From the NCBI RefSeq assembly GCF_001605885.1, contig NZ_LRPE01000023.1, positions 186,001 through 250,000 on the forward strand: 64,000 bases of DNA, in the 5' to 3' direction. Both the position numbers and the translations under genes were made by a program. This document shows, in pieces, positions 34,662 to 44,072 of this stretch (positions are counted from its first letter, which is position 1; every line of letters starts with the position of its first letter). Under the pieces are notes generated by a model. The model saw nothing but the letters and a program-made list of their open reading frames with translations. It was not told the origin of the DNA and searched no databases. This DNA comes from Acinetobacter lactucae (GTDB lineage Bacteria > Pseudomonadota > Gammaproteobacteria > Pseudomonadales > Moraxellaceae).

Positions 34662-37511
34662 ATGGATACGAGTGTGCTACCGATAATTATCTTATTACCG
34701 TTAATATTAGGCACCACCCTTGTTTCATTGCTTCAACGGTTCTCGCGTGGAGTAACGGCTTTAGGGGCAATTGGAGTCAGTTTAACCAGTTTTGGTTTAT
34801 TACTGACTCAGGCTAAAACTGTGCTTGGTGGTGCAAGCATTCAACAAAGCTGGGATTGGCTACCTCAATTAGGGATCAATCTGAGCTTCAGACTCGATGC
34901 TCTTGGTTTATTATTCTCTTTACTTATTACCGGTATCGGTACACTCATTTATATATACGCCTATTATTATCTCGGCCCTAAAAATTCTTTAAGTAAACTC
35001 TATACCTTACTCATGCTGTTTATGGCAGCAATGCTGGGTATTTCGCTCTCTAATAATCTTATTATTTTATTAGTCTTTTGGGAGCTCACCAGTATTTCAT
35101 CTTTCTTGCTAGTGGGTTATTGGAGTAATTATGAGGCTGCTCAACGTGGCTCTCGGATGGCACTCACGATTACAGGGATGGGCGGTTTAGCAATGCTAGG
35201 TGGATTTGTTCTATTAGGACAAATCACTGGAACCTATGAAATTAGCGAAATCATGGGCATGAAAGATGCGATCCAAGCCCACACTCTTTTTATTCCAATG
35301 TTATTGCTGATTTTGCTTGGCGCATTTACGAAGAGTGCTCAGTTTCCATTTCATTTTTGGTTACCGAACGCAATGGCTGCACCAACGCCAGTGTCTGCTT
35401 ATCTGCACTCTGCGACTATGGTAAAAGCGGGGATTTTTCTACTTGCCCGCTTACTTCCAATTTTTATAGGTGCTGCGATTTATCATAATATTGTTACGTT
35501 TGTCGGCCTATTTACGCTCTGTATGGCAGCGTGCTTTGCTATTTTCAAAGAAGATTTAAAAGGACTGTTAGCCTATTCAACCATTAGTCATTTAGGACTT
35601 ATTGTTTGTTTACTAGGGATCGGTTCTCCTTTAGCGGTTGCTGCTGCTATTTTCCATATTATTAACCATGCAACATTTAAAGCAGCACTGTTTATGCTTG
35701 CAGGGATTATTGATCATGAAACTGGCACACGTGATCTTCGAAAACTCAGTGGTATTTGGCAATTACTTCCTTTCACTGCCACACTCACCATGATCACCGC
35801 TGCCTCTATGGCAGGTGTACCACTCACTAATGGCTTTATTTCAAAAGAGATGTTCTTTACCGAGCTATTGGCGAATCTTTCAGGTTCAACGGTTATCTTT
35901 GCTAGTATTATTGCCACTCTGGCTGGTATCTTCGCAGTAAGTTACTCAATTCGCTTAGTGCATGGTGTGTTCTTTGATGGTCCAATTGGCAAACAAGTTC
36001 CAAATAAAAATGCCCATGAACCTCCAATCGGGATGCGTGCCCCAGCCATTCTTCTTGCTGTGCTCTGTATCTTGGTCGGCGTTCTGCCTTCGTTATTGGT
36101 AGAACCACTGGTAAATAGCGTAACAAAAGCAAGCTTAATGCAACCGGAATTTGCGGGTACACACCTTGCAATTTGGCATGGATTTAACGCTCCTCTGGTG
36201 ATGAGTATTATTGCTTTGATTGGAGGTACGCTCTTCTACTTTGCTTTAGCAAAAGACGGCATGATTCGCAAAATTGACCTTGACCCACGTCTAGGCAGAT
36301 TACAAGGCCGCATCTTATTTGATTTATTTTTAAAACATCTGTTGCTTACTAGCCGAAAAATCAAACAGAAAACGGAAAATGGTTCATTGCAAAGTTATTT
36401 GTTCTGGATCATTGCTTTTAGCATCATCATGGTGACCATGCCTTTACTCAATCAAGGGCTGAGCACGGGTACACGTGAACTCACCCATGCTCCATGGATT
36501 GCTATTGTTCTTTGGCTGACATTGTTCTCAGGCTGTTGGATGATGCTCTGGTTCCACCATGAGCGTATTAAGGCAGTACTTATTAGTGGTGCAATTGGTC
36601 TAGTGGTAACCATGGTTTTCGTCACCATGTCAGCACCAGATTTAGCACTAACTCAAATTACAGTAGACGTTGTAACGACTGTTCTTTTATTAATGAGTTT
36701 ATCTTTACTTCCACAGCTAACACCTTATGAATCTCGTCGCTCTAGACGTTTAAGAGACGCTGCTTTAGCCATTGTTGGAGGTTTAGGAATTGGCTGGATT
36801 ACGTGGCTCATTTTAACCCGTGATCACAATTCGATTTCTTGGTTCTTTGCCCAACAGTCTTTACCACTTGGTGGTGGCTCAAATATTGTAAATGTCATTT
36901 TAGTTGACTTCCGTGGCTTCGATACCTTCGGTGAAATTACGGTATTAGGAATCGCTGCGATTGGTGCACTTTGTTTAATGGATGGTATGCGTGTACACGG
37001 TACAACAATGACTCAAGGTCTCACCTACCGTTTCAATCCATCTCCGCTTATGTTCCGTATTACGGCCTCTTGGGTATTACCGCTAGCGCTTGTCGTCAGT
37101 GTTTATATCTTTTTGCGAGGACATAACTATCCAGGCGGTGGCTTCATTGCAGGTCTAATCACCTCAATGGCCTTAATCATCCAATATATCGCACTAGGTC
37201 AAGATCAAGCAGAACAGCTGTTAAAAGCGAAGTCAGGCCGCCTTTACGAAGTTTGGATTGGCACAGGATTAACGATTGCAGGTTTGACTGGTATAGCAGC
37301 ATGGTTCTGGTTACGTCCGTTCCTCACTAGCGCTCATGTCTATGTTGAATTACCAATTCTAGGGAAACTACATCTAGCTTCAGCTGCAAGTTTTGACTTG
37401 GGTGTTTATATCACCGTTGTAGGCGCGACAATGTTGCTCATCTCTGTATTAGGCGACTCTCGTCATTCGAGTATGTCTGGTCCTGTACCACATCGGGAGG
37501 AATCATCATGA
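34662..37511 (+). CDS. mrpA: Mrp-type Na+/H+ antiporter, fused subunits A and B
   Basis: The 949-residue membrane protein is the large subunit of the Mrp antiporter, related to complex I subunit NuoL. The N-terminal NuoL/MrpA domain carries the conserved MAAPTPVSAYLHSATMVKAG region (about 230-260) and the KEDLKGLLAYSTISHLGLI segment. From about residue 600 the protein continues into an MrpA C-terminal part and an MrpB (MnhB) domain with LPLALVVSVYIFLRGHNYPGGGFIAGL. A separate mrpB is therefore absent, as in the 'group 2' operons (PhaAB type). The system exports Na+ or K+ in exchange for protons and supports alkali and salt tolerance. The stop overlaps mrpC by 4 bp. Confidence 0.95.
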   Translation: MDTSVLPIIILLPLILGTTLVSLLQRFSRGVTALGAIGVSLTSFGLLLTQAKTVLGGASIQQSWDWLPQLGINLSFRLDALGLLFSLLITGIGTLIYIYAYYYLGPKNSLSKLYTLLMLFMAAMLGISLSNNLIILLVFWELTSISSFLLVGYWSNYEAAQRGSRMALTITGMGGLAMLGGFVLLGQITGTYEISEIMGMKDAIQAHTLFIPMLLLILLGAFTKSAQFPFHFWLPNAMAAPTPVSAYLHSATMVKAGIFLLARLLPIFIGAAIYHNIVTFVGLFTLCMAACFAIFKEDLKGLLAYSTISHLGLIVCLLGIGSPLAVAAAIFHIINHATFKAALFMLAGIIDHETGTRDLRKLSGIWQLLPFTATLTMITAASMAGVPLTNGFISKEMFFTELLANLSGSTVIFASIIATLAGIFAVSYSIRLVHGVFFDGPIGKQVPNKNAHEPPIGMRAPAILLAVLCILVGVLPSLLVEPLVNSVTKASLMQPEFAGTHLAIWHGFNAPLVMSIIALIGGTLFYFALAKDGMIRKIDLDPRLGRLQGRILFDLFLKHLLLTSRKIKQKTENGSLQSYLFWIIAFSIIMVTMPLLNQGLSTGTRELTHAPWIAIVLWLTLFSGCWMMLWFHHERIKAVLISGAIGLVVTMVFVTMSAPDLALTQITVDVVTTVLLLMSLSLLPQLTPYESRRSRRLRDAALAIVGGLGIGWITWLILTRDHNSISWFFAQQSLPLGGGSNIVNVILVDFRGFDTFGEITVLGIAAIGALCLMDGMRVHGTTMTQGLTYRFNPSPLMFRITASWVLPLALVVSVYIFLRGHNYPGGGFIAGLITSMALIIQYIALGQDQAEQLLKAKSGRLYEVWIGTGLTIAGLTGIAAWFWLRPFLTSAHVYVELPILGKLHLASAASFDLGVYITVVGATMLLISVLGDSRHSSMSGPVPHREESS

Positions 37512-37876
37512 TCAGTTTAGAATTCTTATTGGCTTCTGCTATTGGTTTACTTGTTGCCACAGGTATTTATCTGATTTTACGTGCTCGTACTTTCCCTGTT
37601 GTGCTTGGATTGGCTGTAATCGGTTATGCAGTAAACCTATTTTTATTCGCTATGGGTCGATTACAAATCAGCTCACCGGCAATTTTAACTGAAACAACAA
37701 AAATAACCGATCCACTTCCTCAAGCGTTGGTGTTAACCGCCATCGTGATCGGTTTTGCAACTACAGCGTTTATTGTACAACTTGCGCTACGTAGCCGTTA
37801 TGAATCAGGTAGTGATCATGTTGATGCTAAAGAAGATGCCTCCCCAACATACGACCCACGTGAGGATGAGCCGTGA
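37508..37876 (+). CDS. mrpC: Mrp antiporter subunit C
   Basis: A 122-residue NuoK-like subunit with three hydrophobic helices, including VLGLAVIGYAVNLFLFAMG and the ALVLTAIVIGFATTAFIVQL helix typical of MrpC/MnhC. The start overlaps the mrpA stop (ATGA), preceded by GGAGGAA. The end overlaps mrpD by 4 bp, so translation is coupled. The C-terminal 20 residues are acidic and hydrophilic. Confidence 0.94.
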   Translation: MISLEFLLASAIGLLVATGIYLILRARTFPVVLGLAVIGYAVNLFLFAMGRLQISSPAILTETTKITDPLPQALVLTAIVIGFATTAFIVQLALRSRYESGSDHVDAKEDASPTYDPREDEP

Positions 37877-39687
37877 TGTTTGATTTTTTATCTTTTTGGC
37901 AACAACACACGCCTATTTTTAGCATTCTCATCCCAGCATTCACTGCTTTTATCTTATTACTGTTAGGCAACCCTGGGGCAGGTGCTTTAAAAGATGACTG
38001 GCGCCAGCCTTGGCGACGTGGCATTAGCCTTGTCTCAGCAATTGCCGGGTTAATTACCGCTATTGTTTATCTAAGTTACGCCAGCACGGGTCAAATTACT
38101 GTTTACCAACTCAGTGAATGGTCAGCACCGTTTGGTATTGTCCTTGTACTCGATCGTCTTTCAGCTTTTATGCTGGTATTGACCTACGCATTAGCAGTAC
38201 CAGTTTTATGGTATGCAAGTGATAACTGGGACACCCGTGGTCGCTATTTTCATGCCATGGTACATTTCCTCTTAATGGGGATCTGTGGAGCATTCCTCAC
38301 AGGCGACTTATTTAACCTTTTCGTCTTTTTTGAAATCCTGTTGATGGCTTCGTATGTGTTGCTCTTACATGGACAAGGTAAACCTCGTTTTCAGCTTGGC
38401 GTTCACTATGTCATTATCAATCTTTTAGCCTCTGCCCTATTCTTAATTGGGCTTGGTATGATTTATGGCAGTGTGGGTAGCCTTAACATGGCCGATGTCT
38501 CACGACTTATACCGACACTTGAAGCAGATCAACACAAATTAGCAGTCGCTGGTTCCTTACTTCTCTTTGTTGTTTTCGGTATTAAAGCGGCAATGCTTCC
38601 TGTCGGTTTTTGGCTACCAAAAACTTATGCCGTTGCAAGTACGCCTGTAGCTGCGATTTTCACCATCATGACTAAAGTCGGGATCTATTCTATTTTACGT
38701 GTAAATGGAACAGTATTTGACGATGCACTTAGTCAAGAAATCTTAAAAAGCTGGTTACTGCCTATTGGCTTAATTACTTCACTCTATGGTGTGATTGCAG
38801 CAATTGGGGCAGATCGTTTGCGTCGCTTTGTCGGCTTTATGGTACTTTCTTCAATTGGTACTTTGCTTACAGCCATTGCCATGTCTAATACACAGGCATG
38901 GTCTGGCGCTTTATATTACTTAGTGCACAGTACATTGATCGGAGCAGCTTTTTATCTATTTTGTGGATGGATCACTTCACAACGTGGAGATTTTAAAGAT
39001 CATTTAAAAGTTGCACCAAGAATCAAACAAGAAAAAGCGGCTATGCTGACTTATTTCTTGATTGCCATGATGCTCGCAGGTTTACCACCTTTTAGTGGTT
39101 TTCTTGGAAAAGTATTTATCTTGCAAGCGACAGTTGAAGCTAGCTATCAAGGCTGGATTATTGGTGTTGTGCTTGTTGTGAGCTTATTAAGTATTATTGC
39201 TCTTACACGTGTTGGTTTTATCTTATTCTGGCGCGCATCTCCTCCAGAAGAAGATCCAATCCATCCTGCTTATATTCTTTATCGTGCTTTGCCGGAACGC
39301 GCACCACCACGTAACGATCAAGTCATTTATATATTACTTGCTGGTTTAATCGCTTATGTTGTCTTTGCTGCACCAATTCAGCATTACACATTAAACACCG
39401 CAGAGCAGATCCAAGACCATGCGCTTTACCAACAATCTATTCTTAAAGTAGATCAAAACGGTGAAGTCATCAGTGTGCAACCATATGACCCAGCTTACTT
39501 ACCGGAAACCAAGTATGGCGGTGAGGTTGAAGATCATAATGCTTATCTTGTTCCAAATATTATTTCGAAAGATACGTTCAATGGTGAGCATATCTCTGAA
39601 TATAAACAACGACAAATTCAGCAACAGGACAAACTTCAAACGCCTACCATTGTTGATGAAAGTCAATTGAAACCTATGGAGCCATAA
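37873..39687 (+). CDS. mrpD: Mrp antiporter subunit D
   Basis: The 604-residue NuoM/NuoN-like subunit has about 14 membrane helices. It contains the proton-channel segment AAMLPVGFWLPKTYAVASTPVAAIFTIMTKVGIYSILR (seen in parts) with the conserved lysine, and LFNLFVFFEILLMASYVLL with the conserved glutamate used in proton transfer. The C-terminus (about 500-604) is a long soluble tail rich in Gln, Glu and Asp (YDPAYLPETKYGG...), which is longer than in most MrpD proteins (about 500 residues). mrpE begins 2 bp after the stop. Confidence 0.94.
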   Translation: MMFDFLSFWQQHTPIFSILIPAFTAFILLLLGNPGAGALKDDWRQPWRRGISLVSAIAGLITAIVYLSYASTGQITVYQLSEWSAPFGIVLVLDRLSAFMLVLTYALAVPVLWYASDNWDTRGRYFHAMVHFLLMGICGAFLTGDLFNLFVFFEILLMASYVLLLHGQGKPRFQLGVHYVIINLLASALFLIGLGMIYGSVGSLNMADVSRLIPTLEADQHKLAVAGSLLLFVVFGIKAAMLPVGFWLPKTYAVASTPVAAIFTIMTKVGIYSILRVNGTVFDDALSQEILKSWLLPIGLITSLYGVIAAIGADRLRRFVGFMVLSSIGTLLTAIAMSNTQAWSGALYYLVHSTLIGAAFYLFCGWITSQRGDFKDHLKVAPRIKQEKAAMLTYFLIAMMLAGLPPFSGFLGKVFILQATVEASYQGWIIGVVLVVSLLSIIALTRVGFILFWRASPPEEDPIHPAYILYRALPERAPPRNDQVIYILLAGLIAYVVFAAPIQHYTLNTAEQIQDHALYQQSILKVDQNGEVISVQPYDPAYLPETKYGGEVEDHNAYLVPNIISKDTFNGEHISEYKQRQIQQQDKLQTPTIVDESQLKPMEP

Positions 39688-39689
39688 CA

Positions 39690-40217
39690 ATGCAGTTATC
39701 TCATTTGCTTGAACGCTGGTTTCCACACCCATTTGTTTCAGTTCTCATCATTTTATTTTGGTTGATGCTGGCGCATAGCCTTGATGCGAGTGATCTTTTG
39801 ACTGCTATGCTTTTAGGCTTGATTATTCCTCGTTTAGTTAAACCGTTTATTACCCGCACACCGCATATTCACTGGAAACCAGCGGTTAAACTATGCTTTG
39901 TGGTTCTTTGGGATATTATTATTTCTAACTTTAAGGTCGCAAAACTTGTTTTAGGGCCTACCAAAAAATTACATCCTAAATGGTATCGTGTACCTTTAGA
40001 AACAGAACATGAACAGGTCAATACCTTGCTGGCGATGATCATCACCACAACGCCTGGTACGGTTTCTGCGGGTATCGATCAGGAACGTGGGGATATTCTG
40101 GTTCATGCTTTGAGCACAGATAATACCGAATCTGACATTCAAGACATCAAACAACGTTATGAAATTCCTCTTATGGAAATTTTTGATGTGAAAAGTAAAA
40201 CGGAGGCAAGTGCATGA
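39690..40217 (+). CDS. mrpE: Mrp antiporter subunit E
   Basis: A 175-residue MnhE-type subunit with two N-terminal membrane helices (VLIILFWLMLAHSL...LLTAMLLGLIIPRLVKPF) and a soluble C-terminal domain. The conserved motif MIITTTPGTVSAGIDQERGDILVHAL (visible in parts near residues 110-135) is diagnostic of MrpE. It starts just after mrpD and overlaps mrpF by 4 bp. Confidence 0.94.
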   Translation: MQLSHLLERWFPHPFVSVLIILFWLMLAHSLDASDLLTAMLLGLIIPRLVKPFITRTPHIHWKPAVKLCFVVLWDIIISNFKVAKLVLGPTKKLHPKWYRVPLETEHEQVNTLLAMIITTTPGTVSAGIDQERGDILVHALSTDNTESDIQDIKQRYEIPLMEIFDVKSKTEASA

Positions 40218-40489
40218 CAATCTTACCCTATGCTCTAGGTATTAGCTTGATTGCCGTTACAATCTCGATGCTACTTTGCCTTTTCAGAATGGTCATGGGC
40301 CCATCAATTGTAGACCGACTTTTGGCACTCGATACGCTTTTCCTCAATGCAACTTGCCTTATTGTTGTGTTAGGTATTTATTGGATGACGACCTCTCTAT
40401 TCGAAGGTGCACTACTGGTTGCGATGTTAGGTTTCGTATCTACAGCGGCCTTAGCACGCTACTTCACAACCGGTCATGTTATCGATTAA
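40214..40489 (+). CDS. mrpF: Mrp antiporter subunit F
   Basis: A 91-residue protein with three membrane helices and the MnhF motif RMVMGPSIVDRLLALDTL (about 25-43). It sits in the conserved E-F-G order, overlapping the mrpE stop by 4 bp, with GGAGG as ribosome-binding site inside mrpE. Confidence 0.94.
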   Translation: MTILPYALGISLIAVTISMLLCLFRMVMGPSIVDRLLALDTLFLNATCLIVVLGIYWMTTSLFEGALLVAMLGFVSTAALARYFTTGHVID

Positions 40490-40500
40490 GGAGAGGTCAA

Positions 40501-40905
40501 ATGCAATTTGCAATGGAAATTATTGTTTCGGTCTTTCTGGTTTTTGGTGCCTTCTTCATGCTAGTGGGCTCAATCGGTATGGTCCGTTTACCTGACTTAT
40601 TCATGCGCTTACATGCGCCAACTAAGTCGAGTACGCTCGGCTTAGGAAGCTTTCTGATCGCTTCCATGATCTTTTTTGCTTTCCAAGGTCGCTTTGGTTT
40701 TGCTGAGCTACTCATTACCCTTTTAGCTTTCATCACCGCACCAGTTTCGGCTAATTTGATTGCTCAAGCTGCGCTACATTTACGTTTACGCTCATTAAGT
40801 GGTGAAGTACCTGAAGCCATTGAACGTCCTCTACCTTGGGACCGTTACAAAATTGGTCAACGCTTTTCACAAAACAAACCGCCAATGGAACCTCCTAAAG
40901 AATAA
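40501..40905 (+). CDS. mrpG: Mrp antiporter subunit G
   Basis: The last Mrp subunit, 134 residues with three membrane helices and the MnhG motif MVGSIGMVRLPDLFMRLHAPTKSSTLG (in parts, about 19-45). I chose the ATG at 40501, which follows AAGGAGAGG; the open frame extends 225 bp farther upstream, but that part only shadows mrpF. The tail after residue 100 is hydrophilic and Pro-rich. A strong terminator follows. Confidence 0.94.
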   Translation: MQFAMEIIVSVFLVFGAFFMLVGSIGMVRLPDLFMRLHAPTKSSTLGLGSFLIASMIFFAFQGRFGFAELLITLLAFITAPVSANLIAQAALHLRLRSLSGEVPEAIERPLPWDRYKIGQRFSQNKPPMEPPKE

Positions 40906-40918
40906 AAAATTGAATCAA

Positions 40919-40949
40919 TAAAAAAGCCACCCGAAGGTGGCTTTTTTAT
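40919..40949. terminator. Bidirectional terminator between mrpG and rbfA
   Basis: AAAAAAGCCACC-CGAA-GGTGGCTTTTTT, a perfect stem with a CGAA-type loop and flanking A- and T-runs, lies between the convergent mrpG and rbfA genes. It can terminate both operons. Confidence 0.92.
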
Positions 40950-40961
40950 TTTGAGTTTTAA

Positions 40962-41363
40962 TTACTCTTGGTCATCTGACTTACGTTCTGGTAAATCTTG
41001 TACCGCTTTTTCGATTAGACCAAACATATAGTTACCATATGCATTCGTCTTATCGTAATGGAAACGTAAGCGAGGCGTAATACGAGTCTTAATGCGACGG
41101 CTCAATTCGTGACGCAAGAAACCAGAAGCTTTATTTAATACATCTAAAGTTTCTTTATTTGCTGCTTCACTTTGCTCATCGCCTAGTTCACGTCCCATAA
41201 CGGTGACATAAACTTCAGCATAACCCATATCCGCACTAACTTTCACCGCAGAGATGGTCACTAGACCACCTAAGCGAGGATCTTTAAGCTCTTGACGGAT
41301 TAGCTCAGACAACTCACGTTGTACTGAATCCGCCATGCGCTTTAAGCGTTGGCTACCCGCCAT
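40962..41363 (-). CDS. rbfA: Ribosome-binding factor A
   Basis: RbfA is a KH-like 30S maturation factor that acts late in 16S rRNA processing and is needed for cold adaptation. The 133-residue protein has the typical QRLKRMADSVQRELSELIRQELKDPRLG N-terminus (shown in parts) and ends in an acidic tail. Its start codon overlaps the infB stop region (position 41363 is shared), the standard nusA-infB-rbfA coupling. It is the last gene of the operon before the bidirectional terminator. Confidence 0.97.
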   Translation of the reverse strand: MAGSQRLKRMADSVQRELSELIRQELKDPRLGGLVTISAVKVSADMGYAEVYVTVMGRELGDEQSEAANKETLDVLNKASGFLRHELSRRIKTRITPRLRFHYDKTNAYGNYMFGLIEKAVQDLPERKSDDQE

Positions 41364-44062
41364 TAAAGACTCCGTTTAATCAATTGAACATCATACACTT
41401 CGATCTTATCTTGTGGTTTGATGTCTTTATAACCTTTAACTGCAAGGCCACATTCCATACCTGCGCGAACTTCCTCAACAACGTCTTTATAACGACGAAG
41501 AGATTCAAGCTCACCTTGGAAAATTACAACATCATCACGTAATACGCGAATCGGTTTATTACGATGTAATGTGCCTTCAAGTACCATACAACCTGCTGCT
41601 GCACCAAACTTACTTGAGTGGAATACTTCACGTACTTCCGCAACACCCAAGATTGTTTCACGATGTTCAGGAGCAAGTTTACCGCTCATAGCATCTTTCA
41701 CATCATCAATTAATTCATAAATGATGCTGTAGTAACGAATATCGATACCATCTTGGTCACTTCGCTGACGAGCAGTCGTATCGGCACGAACGTTAAAGCC
41801 TAACAATACCGCTTCTGAAGATTCAGCAAGAATCACATCAGACTCAGTAATCGCACCAACACCTGAACTAATTACACGAACTTTTACTTCATCAGTAGAT
41901 AATTCATGTAGAGCTGCATTCAATGCTTCTAAAGTACCACGTACGTCTGTTTTCAAAACAACGTTGACTGTAGGAACATCTTTTTTGCCCATTGACGACA
42001 TGATATTTTCAAGGCGCATTGCGCTTTGACGATCAATACGTTTTTGACGCTCACGGTCAGCACGAGCATCGGCAACTTCACGCGCTTTCTTCTCGTCATT
42101 AACAACAAGAACTTCATCACCTGCCATTGGAGCATCTGGTAGACCCAGAATTTCTACAGGAATAGATGGGCCTGCTGATTTAATTGGCTTACCGTTTTCA
42201 TCAGACATTGCACGGACACGGCCATAAGACGAACCTGCAAGAACAAGGTCACCAATGTTTAATGTACCGTTTTGAACAAGAATAGAAGTTACCGCACCAC
42301 GGCCTTTATCGACACGTGCTTCAATAACAACACCTTGCGCAGCACCTTCAGCAGATGCTTTTAATTCCATCAATTCTGATTGAATAAGAATTAAATCAAG
42401 GAGTTCATCAATACCTTGTCCGCTGTGTGCAGAAACCTTAGCAATCGGAACATCACCACCCCATTCTTCTGGAACGATTTGTTTCGTTGTTAATTCATTT
42501 AACACACGGTCTGGATCAGCAGATTCTTTATCCATTTTGTTGATTGCAACAATAATTGGAGTACCTGCTGCACGAGCATGGTCAATTGCTTCCGCAGTTT
42601 GTGGCATTACACCGTCATCTGCTGCAACAACCAATACAACGATATCTGTTGCTTTAGCACCACGTGCACGCATTGAAGTAAATGCCGCATGTCCCGGTGT
42701 ATCAAGGAATGTAATAATCCCTTTGTCTGTTTCAACGTGATATGCACCAATATGCTGGGTAATACCACCTGCTTCACCAGCCGCCACTTTCGAACGACGA
42801 ATACGGTCAAGCAATGATGTTTTACCATGGTCGACGTGACCCATAATGGTAACAACTGGCGGACGAGTTGTTTGCTCACCACGAGCTTCTTCAGCTGCTT
42901 CAAGCAAGTTATCTTCCGCTTGTGTATCAGAAACTAAAACAGGGTTGTGGCCCATTTCTTCTACAACAAGTGCTGCTGTGTCTTGATCAATAGCTTGATC
43001 TTGATTAACCAATTCACCCATTTTCATAAGTGTCTTGATAACTTCACGTACTTTAATCGCCATTTTTTGAGCAAGATCGGCAACAACAATACTTGAACCG
43101 ATTTCTACATCATAAACTTGCTTTTTAACTGGCTTTTCAAATCCATGCTTATTCGCCTGGCTTGATTTTAAACCACGTTTGTTATGGTTAACAAAGCTTT
43201 GCTCTTCTTGACCACGACGACCACCTTTCTTCCCAGCACGTGGGTTAGTGGTTGCGCCACCGCGTTTAATTTCACGGTCTTCTTGCTTAAATGAATCTTC
43301 ATAAGCTTGGCCAACTAGACCTGAAGCAAGTGGAGAATCATCAATCACGCGAATTGTCGTAGTAGCATCGTCATTTGAATACTTAGACGCCATTTTGCGC
43401 ATTTGTTCAAGTGTACGTTGCTGAGCTTCTTCAGCTGCTTTACGACGTGCAGCTTCTTCAGTTGCTTTTAACTGAGCTGACTGCTCTTCACGAGCTCTTT
43501 TCTGTTCTGGAGTTTCAGCTGGTTTTGGTGCAGGTTTTACTGTACCACCACCACGCTTTTTCACTACAACAGCAGCTTTTGGAGCTGTCTGTGCAGCAGT
43601 ATCTTGTTGATGAGCAGCACGCATAGCATCTAAAGTTGCTTTAGCTTTTTGCTCTGTTTGAAGACGCGCTTTTTGCTCTGCAGTTTCACGCGTTTGCTGT
43701 TCTACACGTGCTTTCGCTTCTGCTTCTGCACGTGCTTTAGCTTCTGCTGCAATTTGTTCAGGGTTTGGTTTAGCAAAAACCTGTTTTTTACGTACTTCTA
43801 CGTTAATCGTTTTTGCTTTACCTGAAGTACTTGCAACTTTAGCGGTACTGGTTGTTTTACGTTTCAACGCAATTTTTCCTGTGTTACCACTTTCCTGACC
43901 ATGAACTTTTTTCAAATGATTGACCAAAGTATCCTGTTGTTCAGTGGTAATAATGTCGTCTGCTGTACGTTGAGGCAAACCTGCTTCACGAGCCTGTTCT
44001 AGGAGCTTCTCAACAGGACGTCCTACACTGAGAGCTAACTCTTTAATCGACTTGTCCGTCAT
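41363..44062 (-). CDS. infB: Translation initiation factor IF-2
   Basis: IF-2 is the GTPase that brings initiator tRNA to the 30S subunit. The 899-residue protein has an IF2 N-terminal domain and then a long low-complexity Lys/Ala/Glu/Gln segment (about 95-235), with the Arg/Gly-rich [11 protein letters not shown] stretch. The G domain begins near residue 400 ([39 protein letters not shown]), and the C-terminal domains bind fMet-tRNA. The neighbouring genes are two initiator tRNAs, rimP and nusA, so ligand and factor are made from the same locus. nusA ends 10 bp upstream. Confidence 0.98.
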   Translation of the reverse strand: MTDKSIKELALSVGRPVEKLLEQAREAGLPQRTADDIITTEQQDTLVNHLKKVHGQESGNTGKIALKRKTTSTAKVASTSGKAKTINVEVRKKQVFAKPNPEQIAAEAKARAEAEAKARVEQQTRETAEQKARLQTEQKAKATLDAMRAAHQQDTAAQTAPKAAVVVKKRGGGTVKPAPKPAETPEQKRAREEQSAQLKATEEAARRKAAEEAQQRTLEQMRKMASKYSNDDATTTIRVIDDSPLASGLVGQAYEDSFKQEDREIKRGGATTNPRAGKKGGRRGQEEQSFVNHNKRGLKSSQANKHGFEKPVKKQVYDVEIGSSIVVADLAQKMAIKVREVIKTLMKMGELVNQDQAIDQDTAALVVEEMGHNPVLVSDTQAEDNLLEAAEEARGEQTTRPPVVTIMGHVDHGKTSLLDRIRRSKVAAGEAGGITQHIGAYHVETDKGIITFLDTPGHAAFTSMRARGAKATDIVVLVVAADDGVMPQTAEAIDHARAAGTPIIVAINKMDKESADPDRVLNELTTKQIVPEEWGGDVPIAKVSAHSGQGIDELLDLILIQSELMELKASAEGAAQGVVIEARVDKGRGAVTSILVQNGTLNIGDLVLAGSSYGRVRAMSDENGKPIKSAGPSIPVEILGLPDAPMAGDEVLVVNDEKKAREVADARADRERQKRIDRQSAMRLENIMSSMGKKDVPTVNVVLKTDVRGTLEALNAALHELSTDEVKVRVISSGVGAITESDVILAESSEAVLLGFNVRADTTARQRSDQDGIDIRYYSIIYELIDDVKDAMSGKLAPEHRETILGVAEVREVFHSSKFGAAAGCMVLEGTLHRNKPIRVLRDDVVIFQGELESLRRYKDVVEEVRAGMECGLAVKGYKDIKPQDKIEVYDVQLIKRSL

Positions 44063-44072
44063 ATTTCATCTC

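Noticed and set aside
40276..40500. Upstream extension of mrpG
   Set aside because: It only reads mrpF in another frame. The ATG at 40501 has a strong ribosome-binding site and gives the MnhG N-terminus.
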